Assembly: GCF_900291985.1 (NCBI RefSeq)
Contig: NZ_LT985980.1
Span: 2,856,001 to 2,920,000 of the forward strand
DNA length: 64,000 nt
Origin: Lysinibacillus timonensis
GTDB lineage: Bacteria; Bacillota; Bacilli; Bacillales_A; Planococcaceae
Reading direction: 5' to 3'
In this document: positions 26,723 to 35,881 of the stretch, in pieces
Layout: each line of letters starts with the position of its first letter
How positions within the stretch are numbered: position 1 is the first letter of the stretch
Program-made: the position numbers and the translations under genes
The notes under the pieces: generated by a model
What the model was told of the DNA's origin: nothing
The model's database searches: none
Seen by the model: the letters and a program-made list of their open reading frames with translations, nothing else

Positions 26723-28036
26723 GTGAATCATCGAACGTATCTTGCCCTAGCAATTCCTCTAACGATATCCACAATAACGACCCCTTTACTTGGCGTTGTA
26801 GACATGGCAGTAGTAGGACAGTTGCCAAAACCAGCCTATATTGGAGGTGTGGCAGTGGGAACGATTATTTTTAACACACTGTACTGGTTATTTGGCTTTT
26901 TAAGAGTGAGTACTTCTGGTTTTGCAGCTCAAGCAGAAGGGGCAAAAGACGAGAGGCAACAGTTATTAGCACTAATTAGACCGATGTTTATAGCTTTAAT
27001 AGTTGGAATAAGCTTTTTACTATTACAGTTGCCAATTCTTCAGTTAGTCCTGACGTTTATAAGTCCTACATCAGATGTCTTAAAGTTTGCGACAGAATAT
27101 TTTACCATTAGAATTTGGGGAGCGCCATTTGCGCTAATGAATTATGTCGTCATGGGCTGGTTAGTAGGACGTTCACGTATCAAGTTAACATTATTCCTTC
27201 AAATACTGATGAATCTCATTAATATTACACTCGCTATCCTGTTTGTGATTGTTTTTTCATGGGGAGTATCAGGGGTAGCTGCTGCCACTCTGATAGCAGA
27301 AATTGTCACAGTGATGATTAGTGTAATCATTATTATTAGATTACTACCAAAACCATTTCGTTTCCCGTCCAAAAAGGAGATTCTAGATCCTGCTCCTTTT
27401 AAAAAGATGGTAGCCATGAATCGAGATTTAATGATTAGGACCTTTTGTTTACTAGTTGTCTTTAATTTGTTTACAGCAAAAGGTGCGATGTATGGAACCG
27501 AAATATTGGCTGCAAATGCAGTGCTTATCCAAATTCATTATATGATGGCTTACTTTTTCGATGGGTTAGCGAATGCTTCGAGTATTTTTGTTGGGAAAGC
27601 GATTGGGTCAAATGATGAAGAATTATATAAGAAAACACTATCATACTCTTGTCAATGGGCCATTATTTCGTCCCTTCTGATGATGATTGTTTATTATTTC
27701 GGAAAGGGATTCATTATTCCCATCTTCACGCAGACAGAAAGCGTTATCGAGTTAATTCGTACATATGAACAATGGATGTTATTGTTTCCTATCTGTGCAA
27801 GCTTTGGCCTCGTATTATACGGTGTATTTACTGGGGCGACGGAAGCGAAACCAATTCGGACATCCATGGTTTATGCATTAGCTGTTTTTCTAATCGTATT
27901 ATATGCATCCGTTCCTACATTTCAAAATCACGGTTTATGGTTAGCGTTTATTGTATTTAGTCTAGGACGTTCTGTCTTCCTCGCCATGTACGTGCCGACC
28001 TTAAATCGTAAACTATTTCCTACGAACAGAGTTTGA
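26723..28036 (+). CDS. MATE family efflux transporter (DinF-like)
   Basis: A 437-residue transporter with twelve predicted helices. It begins LALAIPLTISTITTPLLGVV, with the family GFAAQAEGA and LGVVDMAVVGQL landmarks of the DinF branch. The second of two adjacent GTG codons (26723) has the better spacing from GGAGG. It follows the metal importer by 134 bases on the same strand but probably has its own promoter. The family exports cationic drugs or oxidised metabolites by Na+ or H+ antiport. A link to metallophore export would be speculation. Confidence 0.9.
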   Translation: MNHRTYLALAIPLTISTITTPLLGVVDMAVVGQLPKPAYIGGVAVGTIIFNTLYWLFGFLRVSTSGFAAQAEGAKDERQQLLALIRPMFIALIVGISFLLLQLPILQLVLTFISPTSDVLKFATEYFTIRIWGAPFALMNYVVMGWLVGRSRIKLTLFLQILMNLINITLAILFVIVFSWGVSGVAAATLIAEIVTVMISVIIIIRLLPKPFRFPSKKEILDPAPFKKMVAMNRDLMIRTFCLLVVFNLFTAKGAMYGTEILAANAVLIQIHYMMAYFFDGLANASSIFVGKAIGSNDEELYKKTLSYSCQWAIISSLLMMIVYYFGKGFIIPIFTQTESVIELIRTYEQWMLLFPICASFGLVLYGVFTGATEAKPIRTSMVYALAVFLIVLYASVPTFQNHGLWLAFIVFSLGRSVFLAMYVPTLNRKLFPTNRV

Positions 28037-28692
28037 TGGAAATGAAAACGAAATAGATGTTGCGGGTCATACTCAACAGGTGGTTGCTTTGTTGAGGGGG
28101 GAGAGACTGTACAGAAGTGTAAAGAACAGTTCACCATTCATTTTAGAGTGTAATTTTTTGATACGTGATTGTTCGTTTCCGATGCAAATTTTATTTGCGA
28201 CGAAAGCGAAAGCGGCAGGAGCACGCCTCGCTTTCCACGGGGAAGCCTTGAGCCTCCTCGAGCTAAGACTCTGCGGGGTCTCAAGACTGCTTCTACAATC
28301 CCGTAGGAGTCGGTGTGCCTCTCCAACGAACCACTTTCAAATAAAGAGATTGCAAATTCTTACAATATCCAAAACTATCTGTTGTTGAAAACTAGCTTTT
28401 GTCCCAGGCCCTGCCACAAATTCAACACCTATATCGAAGCTAAGTCCTTTCTTAAATAGTACTCGTTAAGTGCATGATTACTTTAAATACCACCTCTTTT
28501 AAGGATGTATAATAATGGGCGGTCTATAGGATAAGCTGTTCCATTATAACTTCAACTTATGCCCATATTTCCAACCATGTCATAAGTTGACAAGTAAAAT
28601 TTGGGAAGATAGAATAGTATTTACTTTCTTTCGGATAATGGGTTTAATCAGACTCTAGTCATTTCGAAAATTTGTATAAGGGGGATCGAATT
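28037..28692. other. Long intergenic region with a GC-rich repeat-like element
   Basis: About 650 bases without a supported gene. The first part contains the GC-rich element at 28195-28340 (separate entry). The rest is AT-rich with no clear gene, hairpin or promoter apart from the ribosome site of the MarR gene. Confidence 0.6.
28195..28340. repeat. GC-rich intergenic element resembling a Bacillales dispersed repeat
   Basis: This stretch is clearly richer in G+C than its surroundings. It has the landmarks CTCGCTTTCC, TTGAGCCTCCTCG, CTCTGCGGGGTCTCAAGAC and CCGTAGGAGTCG, which I recall from an unclassified intergenic repeat found many times in Bacillus-related genomes. GAGCCTCCTCG and GGGGTCTCAAG can form internal stems (TTGAG with CTCAA). 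Only one copy is in this window. Confidence 0.5.
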
Positions 28693-29175
28693 GTGAAATC
28701 ATCAAAATTCATTGAATTGTTGAATAGCTCTTCTAAACTAGACAGTGAGCCGGTAAAAAACTTTTTTTCTCTAACGCAATTAAACCACCTCATTACAAAT
28801 GAAATAACGAGTAAGCTAACAGAATTTGACTTATCACAAGGCAAACTTAGAATATTGCTCGTGTTATACCTTTATCATGATTCTCTAAAACCGTCAGATA
28901 TTGCAGAATATGCAGGGGTGACAAGATCGACGATGACCGGCCTATTAGATGGACTGGAAAAAAGTGATTATATTAAACGGGGAAATCATAGTGATCGTAG
29001 AGCATCGAGTATATCGCTAACATCTAAAGGCAAGGAGTTAATGGACTATCTAATTCCAAGTTATGTTTCTTTGGTGAATCGTTATATGAGTGAATTAACA
29101 AGTGAGGAACATGAACATTTAGGAAGAATACTTAAAAAAATTAAAAAAGCGATTAATGAAGCACGTGATGAATAA
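28693..29175 (+). CDS. MarR family transcriptional regulator
   Basis: A 160-residue regulator. The winged helix covers about residues 55-120: KPSDIAEYAGVTRSTMTGLL, then the wing with SDRRASSISLTSKG. The GTG start at 28693 follows AAGGGGG; an upstream in-frame TTG is rejected. It lies directly upstream of an HlyD/ABC-2 exporter operon, and operator-like repeats occur in the gap between them. It is probably the local repressor of that exporter. Confidence 0.9.
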   Translation: MKSSKFIELLNSSSKLDSEPVKNFFSLTQLNHLITNEITSKLTEFDLSQGKLRILLVLYLYHDSLKPSDIAEYAGVTRSTMTGLLDGLEKSDYIKRGNHSDRRASSISLTSKGKELMDYLIPSYVSLVNRYMSELTSEEHEHLGRILKKIKKAINEARDE

Positions 29176-29187
29176 TTTTTTGTATAG

Positions 29188-29421
29188 ATAGTACGGTGCC
29201 GTATTATAATGAGCACCATTCAAAATCATTTTGCATACATAACCATAGGTAAATAGAGTTGAAAATACAGCGCCAGAGCTAAAACTATACGCAATTAGTA
29301 CGGCCCCTTACTAATTTTATACTTAAAAATTGGGGCCAATCTGTTTAGATGTTTTTAATAAACAAAATGGGTGTCATAATTTATTATTTTTTTTGAAGTA
29401 TTAGTACGGCCCCTAACTAAA
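29188..29421 (+). promoter_or_regulatory. Three operator-like AGTACGG sites before the HlyD operon
   Basis: Site A (29188-29207) is ATAGTACGG-TG-CCGTATTAT, an inverted repeat with one mismatch. Site B (29294-29315) and site C (29400-29421) are near-identical: ATTAGTACGGCCCC, two bases, then ACTAA. Site C ends about 20 bases before the ribosome site of the HlyD gene. Their shared core AGTACGG and dyad symmetry fit MarR-type dimer binding. Assignment to the adjacent MarR gene is inference. Confidence 0.6.
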
Positions 29422-29455
29422 TGGTCTGATAGAACAATATAGAAGGAGTGTATAT

Positions 29456-30802
29456 ATGGAGAAATTAAAGCAAATAGGACTAAAAATAAAAGGGAACAAA
29501 AAACCCTTCATTATGTTTCTAGTTTTAATATTAGCATTCGGAGTAGGAAGTTACTTGTTGGCAAAAGGAGGAAAGGACGCAGTCTCAGCTGCAACAATAC
29601 ATAAAAATAGCTTGTTAACAGCTGAAGTCGTCAATACTTCATTTCAGCAAGTAGGGGGGAAAGTAACTTCTATTGAAGTAGAAGAAGGAGAGAGCGTTAA
29701 AGCGGGTACAGTTTTAATGAAACTTGACACAACTGATATGGATTTCCAGCTTTCACAATTACAAGTGAATTTAGATAAAATCAATCTCCAAATTGAACAA
29801 GCAAACGAGCAAATTACTTCAGCAAAAGAAAAAGCGTCAATAGGTGAACAAAAAGCTCTTGTAGGAATTGAAACAGCTGAGACAGAAAAAACATCCGTAG
29901 AAAAGGGTGCACAAGCCGAAGATATTGAAAAACAAAAGTTAGCGGTAGCGTCTGCGAAAGAATCTGTTGAAACGGCCAAAAAATCACTTGAAATTGCAGA
30001 AGAGACCGTGAAGGCAACAGAAGAGACAGTCGCTCTAGCTCAAAAGAACTTTGAGCGTATGCAATCATTATACGACAATGGAATAGCTTCCAAAGTTCAA
30101 CTAGAAGAAGCTCAAAACAAATTAGTCAATGCCAATACTCAATTAAAAACAGCCAATGCACAAGTAGAAACTGCAAAAAACCAAGTGACGATTGCTGAAA
30201 ACACGGAACTACAACAACAAGCATCGTTAGAAAAACTAGTGAATGGTGCGACAGAAGAACAGCGTAAGCAAGCGGCGCTAGCAACTGAGAAAGCAGAATT
30301 AGCACTACAGGAAGCACAACAAGCACAGAAGGATATTGAAACCCAAATGTATAACATTGAACTCCTTGAGAAGGAGAAAGAGAGTTTACAAATCCAAATT
30401 GAAAAGTTAGAAACGGATATCGCTCGAATGACGTTAAGGGCACCTGTTGACGGTAAATTGACGAATATACTGCCAAATATTGGTGAAAATGTTTCTCCTA
30501 ATTCAACCGTTGTACTCATTGAAACAGATCAATTGTATTATGACGTTTATATCAATGAAGACCAACTTGCGCAATTAACAGTAGGGGCTATGGTTGAGGC
30601 ACGTGTTGTTCCACTAAATCAATCGGTTCAAGGCACTGTAAAATTAGTTAATACAGCACCGAAATATGCAAGCTTACGAATGAGCGCAGAAAATGGTATG
30701 GATGATATTAGTAGTTTTATTGTTCGGATTTATGTCGACAGAACGTCTGAATTACTTCCTGGAATGACTGTTGAGGTGGATATGAATGAAGCAGTTCATT
30801 GA
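29456..30802 (+). CDS. HlyD-type membrane fusion protein
   Basis: A 448-residue adaptor with an N-terminal membrane anchor (about residues 19-35), a first half biotinyl-lipoyl domain (QQVGGKVTSIEVEEGESVKA), a long coiled coil rich in Ala, Glu, Gln and Lys (about 95-320), and a closing lipoyl half (LRAPVDGKLTNILPNIGENV) with a beta-barrel. The coiled coil is longer than usual. It overlaps the permease gene by 17 bases and probably links that exporter to the cell wall space. The MarR gene upstream is the likely regulator. Confidence 0.92.
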   Translation: MEKLKQIGLKIKGNKKPFIMFLVLILAFGVGSYLLAKGGKDAVSAATIHKNSLLTAEVVNTSFQQVGGKVTSIEVEEGESVKAGTVLMKLDTTDMDFQLSQLQVNLDKINLQIEQANEQITSAKEKASIGEQKALVGIETAETEKTSVEKGAQAEDIEKQKLAVASAKESVETAKKSLEIAEETVKATEETVALAQKNFERMQSLYDNGIASKVQLEEAQNKLVNANTQLKTANAQVETAKNQVTIAENTELQQQASLEKLVNGATEEQRKQAALATEKAELALQEAQQAQKDIETQMYNIELLEKEKESLQIQIEKLETDIARMTLRAPVDGKLTNILPNIGENVSPNSTVVLIETDQLYYDVYINEDQLAQLTVGAMVEARVVPLNQSVQGTVKLVNTAPKYASLRMSAENGMDDISSFIVRIYVDRTSELLPGMTVEVDMNEAVH

Positions 30803-32045
30803 CGAATGTAAATTTATTCTCAACGGAAAGTTTATAATTACGGCATTAATTGCGCCAATTATCATGGCAACGGTATTTGGTTATGTCTTACAAAATGGGA
30901 TGATCAATGAAGCTCCCATTGCAGTCATTGATTTAGACCAAAGCCAAAAAAGTATCGACCTGACGAATAAACTAGATGCTTCACAATACATTGACGTTGC
31001 AGAAATTCGATATGAGGAATCAGACCCCAATGAGTTGTTATATAACGAAAATTTTTTAGGGGTTATCTATTTGCCAAAAGGGTTAGAAGAAAATAGTCTT
31101 CAAGGAATTCAAACTAATATCGGCTTTTATGTAGACATGGCACTGTCGATGGCAACAGGGAATCTTCGTTCAGCTGTTTCTGAAGTCGTTAGTACGGAAA
31201 ATGCCACAGTCGCAGTTGGAACTTTAAAAGCATTAGGGTTAAGTAATAGTCAAGCAAGCGGAACAGTATCCAATGTTTCGGTGACTCAACGGCTTTTATA
31301 CAATCCAGTAAATGATACATTAAATACAACGATCATTGGATTCTTGAATACGGCTATTTTAAGTATTATTACAGGTGCTTGCATTACCATTGTGCCACGA
31401 TTACGTATGCAAAACCAATTAGCATTAGCTATCCGAAATCCAATAGGTCTTATCTCTAGACTCATTCCTTACGCAGTGATCCTCTGTGTGACCTTGTATC
31501 TATCATTAGGATTATTAAAACAAGTAGGTGGAATGCGGTTTGAAGCTTCCATCACGCAAATATGGATACCATTTATCATTTACGGTTTTTGTGCTGGATT
31601 ATTTGCAATGGCACTTGGTTGGTCTGCAGCTACTCCAGAAAAAGCAAAATCATTTTCAGTGATTGTATTAATGTCTGCCTTTTTACTTGGTGGGGTCCAA
31701 ACTCCGGTGTTACTATTACCAGATATTTTGCAAAAGGTTGGTGAGATTCTACCAATTAACTGGCTCTTTAAATTTATTAGAGGAATGGGGTTGCGCGGAG
31801 GTGATCTTTCATACTTTATAGAAGAGCTGAAAGGCTTTGCCCTATTAACACTAGCATTACTAGCCATCGTTTTCCTTCTGATGTTACGTGAGTATTATAA
31901 GTTAAAGAAAAAAACAGTAGATGAGAATAAAGTAAATAATCATGATACACCATTCGCTGAACATTCAACTGAAAGCTTAAACATACCTCAAGTAGAAAAG
32001 AGAGAAGGATCAGTAGAAGGGAAAAAGCCTGTGGTCGTGAATTAA
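30786..32045 (+). CDS. ABC-2 type exporter permease
   Basis: A 419-residue membrane protein with the YhgE/DrrB-like plan: one N-terminal helix (about 13-33), a roughly 150-residue extracytoplasmic domain (EAPIAVIDLDQSQKSIDLTN and on), then five C-terminal helices (about 185-375) and a charged cytoplasmic tail. No ATPase gene accompanies the pair, so an ATPase encoded elsewhere would be needed if it acts as an ABC exporter. The gene starts within the HlyD gene, indicating translational coupling. Confidence 0.88.
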   Translation: MKQFIDECKFILNGKFIITALIAPIIMATVFGYVLQNGMINEAPIAVIDLDQSQKSIDLTNKLDASQYIDVAEIRYEESDPNELLYNENFLGVIYLPKGLEENSLQGIQTNIGFYVDMALSMATGNLRSAVSEVVSTENATVAVGTLKALGLSNSQASGTVSNVSVTQRLLYNPVNDTLNTTIIGFLNTAILSIITGACITIVPRLRMQNQLALAIRNPIGLISRLIPYAVILCVTLYLSLGLLKQVGGMRFEASITQIWIPFIIYGFCAGLFAMALGWSAATPEKAKSFSVIVLMSAFLLGGVQTPVLLLPDILQKVGEILPINWLFKFIRGMGLRGGDLSYFIEELKGFALLTLALLAIVFLLMLREYYKLKKKTVDENKVNNHDTPFAEHSTESLNIPQVEKREGSVEGKKPVVVN

Positions 32046-32218
32046 TTAAGATTAGGAGAAAGTCATATAAAGACTAGAACCCAAAAGAAGAACTGGTAGT
32101 TAGGCAAAACTAATGTTCGCAATAGGCTTAGGCAAATTTTAATTTATTTTCTAGATCAACAAATTATGCACTTCATTATGAAGGATTTGCGTTTTTTATA
32201 GAGTGGAAAAATAGGAAA

Positions 32219-32252
32219 GAGGCTGCGAGAAACAATTGTTTCACACAGCCTC
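32219..32252 (-). terminator. Terminator of the BCCT gene
   Basis: Arms GAGGCTG and CAGCCTC with an inner GAAAC/GTTTC stem, located just after the stop on the minus strand and followed by a T-rich tail. Confidence 0.75.
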
Positions 32253-32256
32253 ATTT

Positions 32257-33789
32257 CTATTGTTTTGGAGTTTCCACTTTTTTACGTGGTTTTGGTTTGT
32301 GATACAAACCGAGTTCTTTCTTATCCCTGACTAAAGAGCGATACAGTGAAATCATCATTAAAATGACAATAAATGAAAACGGAAATGCTGCTATAATTAA
32401 TGCATTTTGGAGCGCTTGTAGACCGCCACTAAATAATAGAACTAAAGCGACAATTGACTGTGCAAATCCCCACGTTAACTTAACAGACGTTAATGGGTTA
32501 AGAGACCCGTTTGTTGTTTGCATTCCAAGTACAAATGTAGCTGAATCGGCAGATGTAATAAAGAATATACTAACAAGTGCAATAGCTACAATCGATAAAA
32601 TGGTTGACCAAGGTAATTCATGGAAAACAGCAAACAAAACTTCCTCCGTCGCTAACTGTGAGATATCATGGCTGACAGCTTTTTGAACTTCAATAGCAGA
32701 CGTCCCAAACACCGCAAACCAAAGGAAGCTTACGAGTGTAGGAAGTAATAAAACCCCAATAACAAATTCTCGAATGGTTCTCCCTTTTGACACACGAGCG
32801 ATAAAAATACCTACAAATGGCGCCCAAGAAATCCACCATGCCCAATAGAAAATGGTCCAGGCATTAATCCAAGAACGGTGCTCTTCGTTAAGTGGAGCTA
32901 TACGGAAACTCATTTGCACGATATTTTGTATGTAGCCACCAAGTGAATCCGTAAACATGTTTAAGATGAGGATGGACGGTCCTGTTATAAACATTAAAAA
33001 TAGTAAGAGAACAGCCAAAAACATATTTGCATTACTTAATATCTTAATTCCTTTTCCTAAGCCAGTTGATGCTGAGATGGTGAATAGTACGGTAACAACA
33101 GCTATGATGATTAGTTGAACAGTAAAATTACTTGGTATTCCAAATAAGTATGATAATCCACCGTTAATTTGTGTTGCACCAAAACCTAATGTTGTGGCAA
33201 CACCAACCACGGTTGCAACAACTGCTAATACATCGATAATCGTTCCAAGAATCCCTTCCATTGCCTTTTTACCTAAAACAGGCTTTAATGTAGCGGAAAT
33301 AAGAGCAGGTTCTCCTTTTCGGAAATTGAAGTATGCTAATACTAAGGCAACAATTGCGTATATTCCCCATGCATGAATGCCCCAGTGGAAAAATGTATAC
33401 CTCATTGCCTCTTTATGGGCTTCATTTGTACCTGGATCAGCGAGTGGGGGGGCCATAAAGTGAGAAAGTGGTTCTGCTGCACCCCAAAATACAAGACCAA
33501 TCCCCATACCAGCACTAAATAGCATCGCAAACCAAGAAGCTCTTGAAAACTCAGGTTTCTCATCAGGTTTTCCTAATTTGATGATTCCAACTGGGCTGAA
33601 AATAAGAAAAACACAAAAGATAACAATGATTGTAACTAAAATTAAATAATACCATCCAAATGTTGTTGTAAGAAAAGCTTGTAGATTTCCTGTCGCTTCT
33701 TCAAAACTTTTCGGCGCAACAGTACCAAAAATACATGCTGCGAGTACGATTGCAATTGAAATCCAAAAAACGCTCGAAATTTTCTTCAT
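32257..33789 (-). CDS. BCCT family betaine/choline/carnitine transporter
   Basis: A 510-residue transporter with twelve helices. It has [18 protein letters not shown] near residues 93-110, and the family signature [20 protein letters not shown] with the conserved tryptophan cluster near 315-334. The Gly-Met-Gly-Ile-Gly form in helix 3 is the sodium-coupled betaine type rather than the exchanger type. The ATG at 33789 follows AAGGAGGG. Homologue OpuD takes up glycine betaine under osmotic stress, but the exact substrate is not certain. Confidence 0.92.
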   Translation of the reverse strand: MKKISSVFWISIAIVLAACIFGTVAPKSFEEATGNLQAFLTTTFGWYYLILVTIIVIFCVFLIFSPVGIIKLGKPDEKPEFSRASWFAMLFSAGMGIGLVFWGAAEPLSHFMAPPLADPGTNEAHKEAMRYTFFHWGIHAWGIYAIVALVLAYFNFRKGEPALISATLKPVLGKKAMEGILGTIIDVLAVVATVVGVATTLGFGATQINGGLSYLFGIPSNFTVQLIIIAVVTVLFTISASTGLGKGIKILSNANMFLAVLLLFLMFITGPSILILNMFTDSLGGYIQNIVQMSFRIAPLNEEHRSWINAWTIFYWAWWISWAPFVGIFIARVSKGRTIREFVIGVLLLPTLVSFLWFAVFGTSAIEVQKAVSHDISQLATEEVLFAVFHELPWSTILSIVAIALVSIFFITSADSATFVLGMQTTNGSLNPLTSVKLTWGFAQSIVALVLLFSGGLQALQNALIIAAFPFSFIVILMMISLYRSLVRDKKELGLYHKPKPRKKVETPKQ

Positions 33790-34206
33790 CACAAATTCCC
33801 TCCTTATAACAAATTTCCCTAATGTATCTTAAAAAAGGGTGTTAATTCGTTATGATCGAACTAATTTTTGTAACATTTCCTATTCTATTCTTTCCCATAG
33901 TGTTATCCTCTATAACAGGCTGAAACTGGTTAAGAAATTGATCTAGTGTGTTTTCTAATTGAGGTAAAATTTGGACGTACTTTACAACGTTAACATACAT
34001 AAAGGATGAAATCAAAACAGCGGCAAGAGGGTTGGTATTCTATTTTTAACCCGCAGACAGGTTTTAAAGAGAAATTGCAGAGTGAAAATAAGTAGTTATA
34101 GTATCAGGAATAATGGAGAACAGTATCCGTATCTAAATAACTTTTCATAATGCAATTAGATATAATTAAAAGGGTTAACTTCAACTTAGAAGGATGTGTA
34201 ATAACG
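33790..34206. other. Divergent intergenic region, nothing recognised
   Basis: About 415 AT-rich bases between the BCCT gene and the divergent alkylation repair gene. They must hold both promoters, but no convincing -35/-10 pair, operator or small gene was seen. Confidence 0.5.
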
Positions 34207-34914
34207 ATGGATTTACAAACCGTCATGCAAGAACTTGAAGCACTTGGAAAAGAACGAACGAAAAAAATATACATGTCCAATGGAGCAAGAGAGCCGCTTT
34301 TTGGCGTGGCAACAGGGGCAATGAAACCAATTGCGAAGAAAATTAAAATCAATCAACCACTCGCAGAAGAGCTTTATGCCACAGGAAACTATGATGCCAT
34401 GTATTTTGCTGGGATTATTGCAGACCCAAATGCGATGACAGAAGCAGATTATGACCGTTGGATGGACGATGCATATTTTTATATGCTGTCAGATTATGTG
34501 GTCGCTGTGACGTTGGCAGAAGCAGAAATTGCCCAGCAAGTTGCGGACAAATGGATTAGTAGCGGGGAAGAACTAAAAATGTCAGGTGGGTGGAGTTGCT
34601 ATTGTTGGCTTTTAGGGAATCGACCAGACGTTGAATTTTCAGCAAGTAAATTAGAGAGCATGCTTGAAACGGTTGAAAAGACAATACACGATGCACCAGA
34701 ACGGACAAAATCGGCGATGAATAATTATATTTACACAGTGGGAACGTCCTATGTACCGCTACATGATAAAGCAATCGAGATTGCAAAATCAGTAGGTCCA
34801 GTAGAAATGAAACGTGATAATAAGAAAAGCAGTATCCTCAATGCATACGAGAGCATTCAAAAGGAAATTAGTCGAGGGAAAATCGGGTTCAAACGTAAAT
34901 ATGTACGTTGTTAA
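34207..34914 (+). CDS. DNA alkylation repair protein (AlkD-like HEAT repeat)
   Basis: A 235-residue all-helical protein of the AlkC/AlkD-like DNA alkylation repair family, recognised from EPLFGVATGAMKPIAKKIK, YDAMYFAGIIADP and SGGWSCYCWLLGNRPDVEFS. The family removes alkylated bases by stacking HEAT-like repeats around DNA. The ATG at 34207 has AAGGATG upstream; an in-frame ATG at 34150 lacks a site. It is monocistronic. Confidence 0.78.
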   Translation: MDLQTVMQELEALGKERTKKIYMSNGAREPLFGVATGAMKPIAKKIKINQPLAEELYATGNYDAMYFAGIIADPNAMTEADYDRWMDDAYFYMLSDYVVAVTLAEAEIAQQVADKWISSGEELKMSGGWSCYCWLLGNRPDVEFSASKLESMLETVEKTIHDAPERTKSAMNNYIYTVGTSYVPLHDKAIEIAKSVGPVEMKRDNKKSSILNAYESIQKEISRGKIGFKRKYVRC

Positions 34915-34949
34915 AAAAGACCTCGTCATAGGCTTAATAAGAGATTAAA

Positions 34950-34978
34950 ATGAACCCAGCTACAAAAACTGGGTTCAT
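34950..34978 (-). terminator. Terminator of the Ohr-like gene
   Basis: Arms ATGAACCCAG and CTGGGTTCAT pair perfectly around a 9-base loop. On the minus strand it is followed by TTTTAATC. Confidence 0.7.
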
Positions 34979-35047
34979 CAGCTTAATATAATCACGCAAG
35001 TTGGTGAAATGACAGAATCCACCTAACAAATCTGTCGCCATATTTCC

Positions 35048-35461
35048 TTATTGAACTTCTAAAGTGAATTCCATATTCGCTCTTTTGGTTTCGGAATAGG
35101 GCCAAATTTGGTTGGCTTTTTGAACGAGATCTTCTAATTGACTTTTTTCAATATTGTTCCCTTTGATTTGTAAGTGGATAGCCAGTTGATATCCTTCGCC
35201 ATCCTCCATTAAATGAACATTCGCAGTGACTTCTGATTGGAACTCTACCTGTTCCTTATCTGCGACGATTTGTAATGCACTGTCAAAGCAAGTAGCATAA
35301 GCAGCAGCAAATAGTTGTTCAGGATTTGTAGACTCTGAATCCTCAGACTTTTGGCTTCCAGGAAGAGACGTTTCAAAATCAATCACATTATCGTCAGACT
35401 GAACACGTCCTTCTAACCCTCCCATTGTTGTAGCACTGGCAGTATATAATACCTCTGACAT
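35048..35461 (-). CDS. Ohr/OsmC family protein lacking the resolving cysteine
   Basis: A 137-residue member of the organic hydroperoxide resistance family. The peroxidatic Cys58 is in YATCFDSAL with the conserved TNPEQLFAAAYA before it, and the Arg loop GGLEGRV is present. In known Ohr proteins the second Cys sits in a CPYS motif. Here it reads QIWPYSETKRAN, so Trp120 (codon TGG) replaces it. The protein cannot form the usual Cys-Cys disulfide. It may use another thiol or have another role. Confidence 0.85.
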   Translation of the reverse strand: MSEVLYTASATTMGGLEGRVQSDDNVIDFETSLPGSQKSEDSESTNPEQLFAAAYATCFDSALQIVADKEQVEFQSEVTANVHLMEDGEGYQLAIHLQIKGNNIEKSQLEDLVQKANQIWPYSETKRANMEFTLEVQ

Positions 35462-35881
35462 AACCTCGTCTCCTTAAAATAAAATTTCCTACCCTCCATT
35501 AACTTTTCCCAGAAAGGGCTTATTTATGTAGTGCCTGGTACTCACGCAATTTCGAATATTAAAAATTGTATCGGTGCCTGGTACTCAAGCAATTTTAAAT
35601 TTTAAAAATAGTTTCAATACAAGGCACCACTTCTATATGTTTAGGTTTTGAATATGAGGGTACTATACCAAAAGTAATTTAAAAATATACCTAATAAATG
35701 GATATTTTTACCTATAATTTACTAGTTTTATGGGTGATATTATCTGAATAATGTGCTTTCTTAACTATTAATAAGCGTAAACTGTTCGTGTATAATTCAC
35801 TACATATCAAGAAAATTTTGGGTATCCCATATTATGGATTTTCAATAAGTGCACAACGAGGAATAACATAAAATGAAATGA
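35462..35881. other. Intergenic region with a tandem GTGCCTGGTACTC repeat
   Basis: Two copies of GTGCCTGGTACTCAmGCAATT lie 43 bases apart (35531 and 35574), and a partial inverted copy AAGGCACCAC follows at 35621. Similar GTGCCTGGCAC-type elements are frequent in Bacillales intergenic regions. No gene is seen. A promoter for the GGDEF gene must lie in the last 120 bases but is not obvious. Confidence 0.5.

Noticed and set aside
26689..26874. An overlapping frame at the start of the MATE gene
   Set aside because: It is out of frame with the clear transporter and has no ribosome site.
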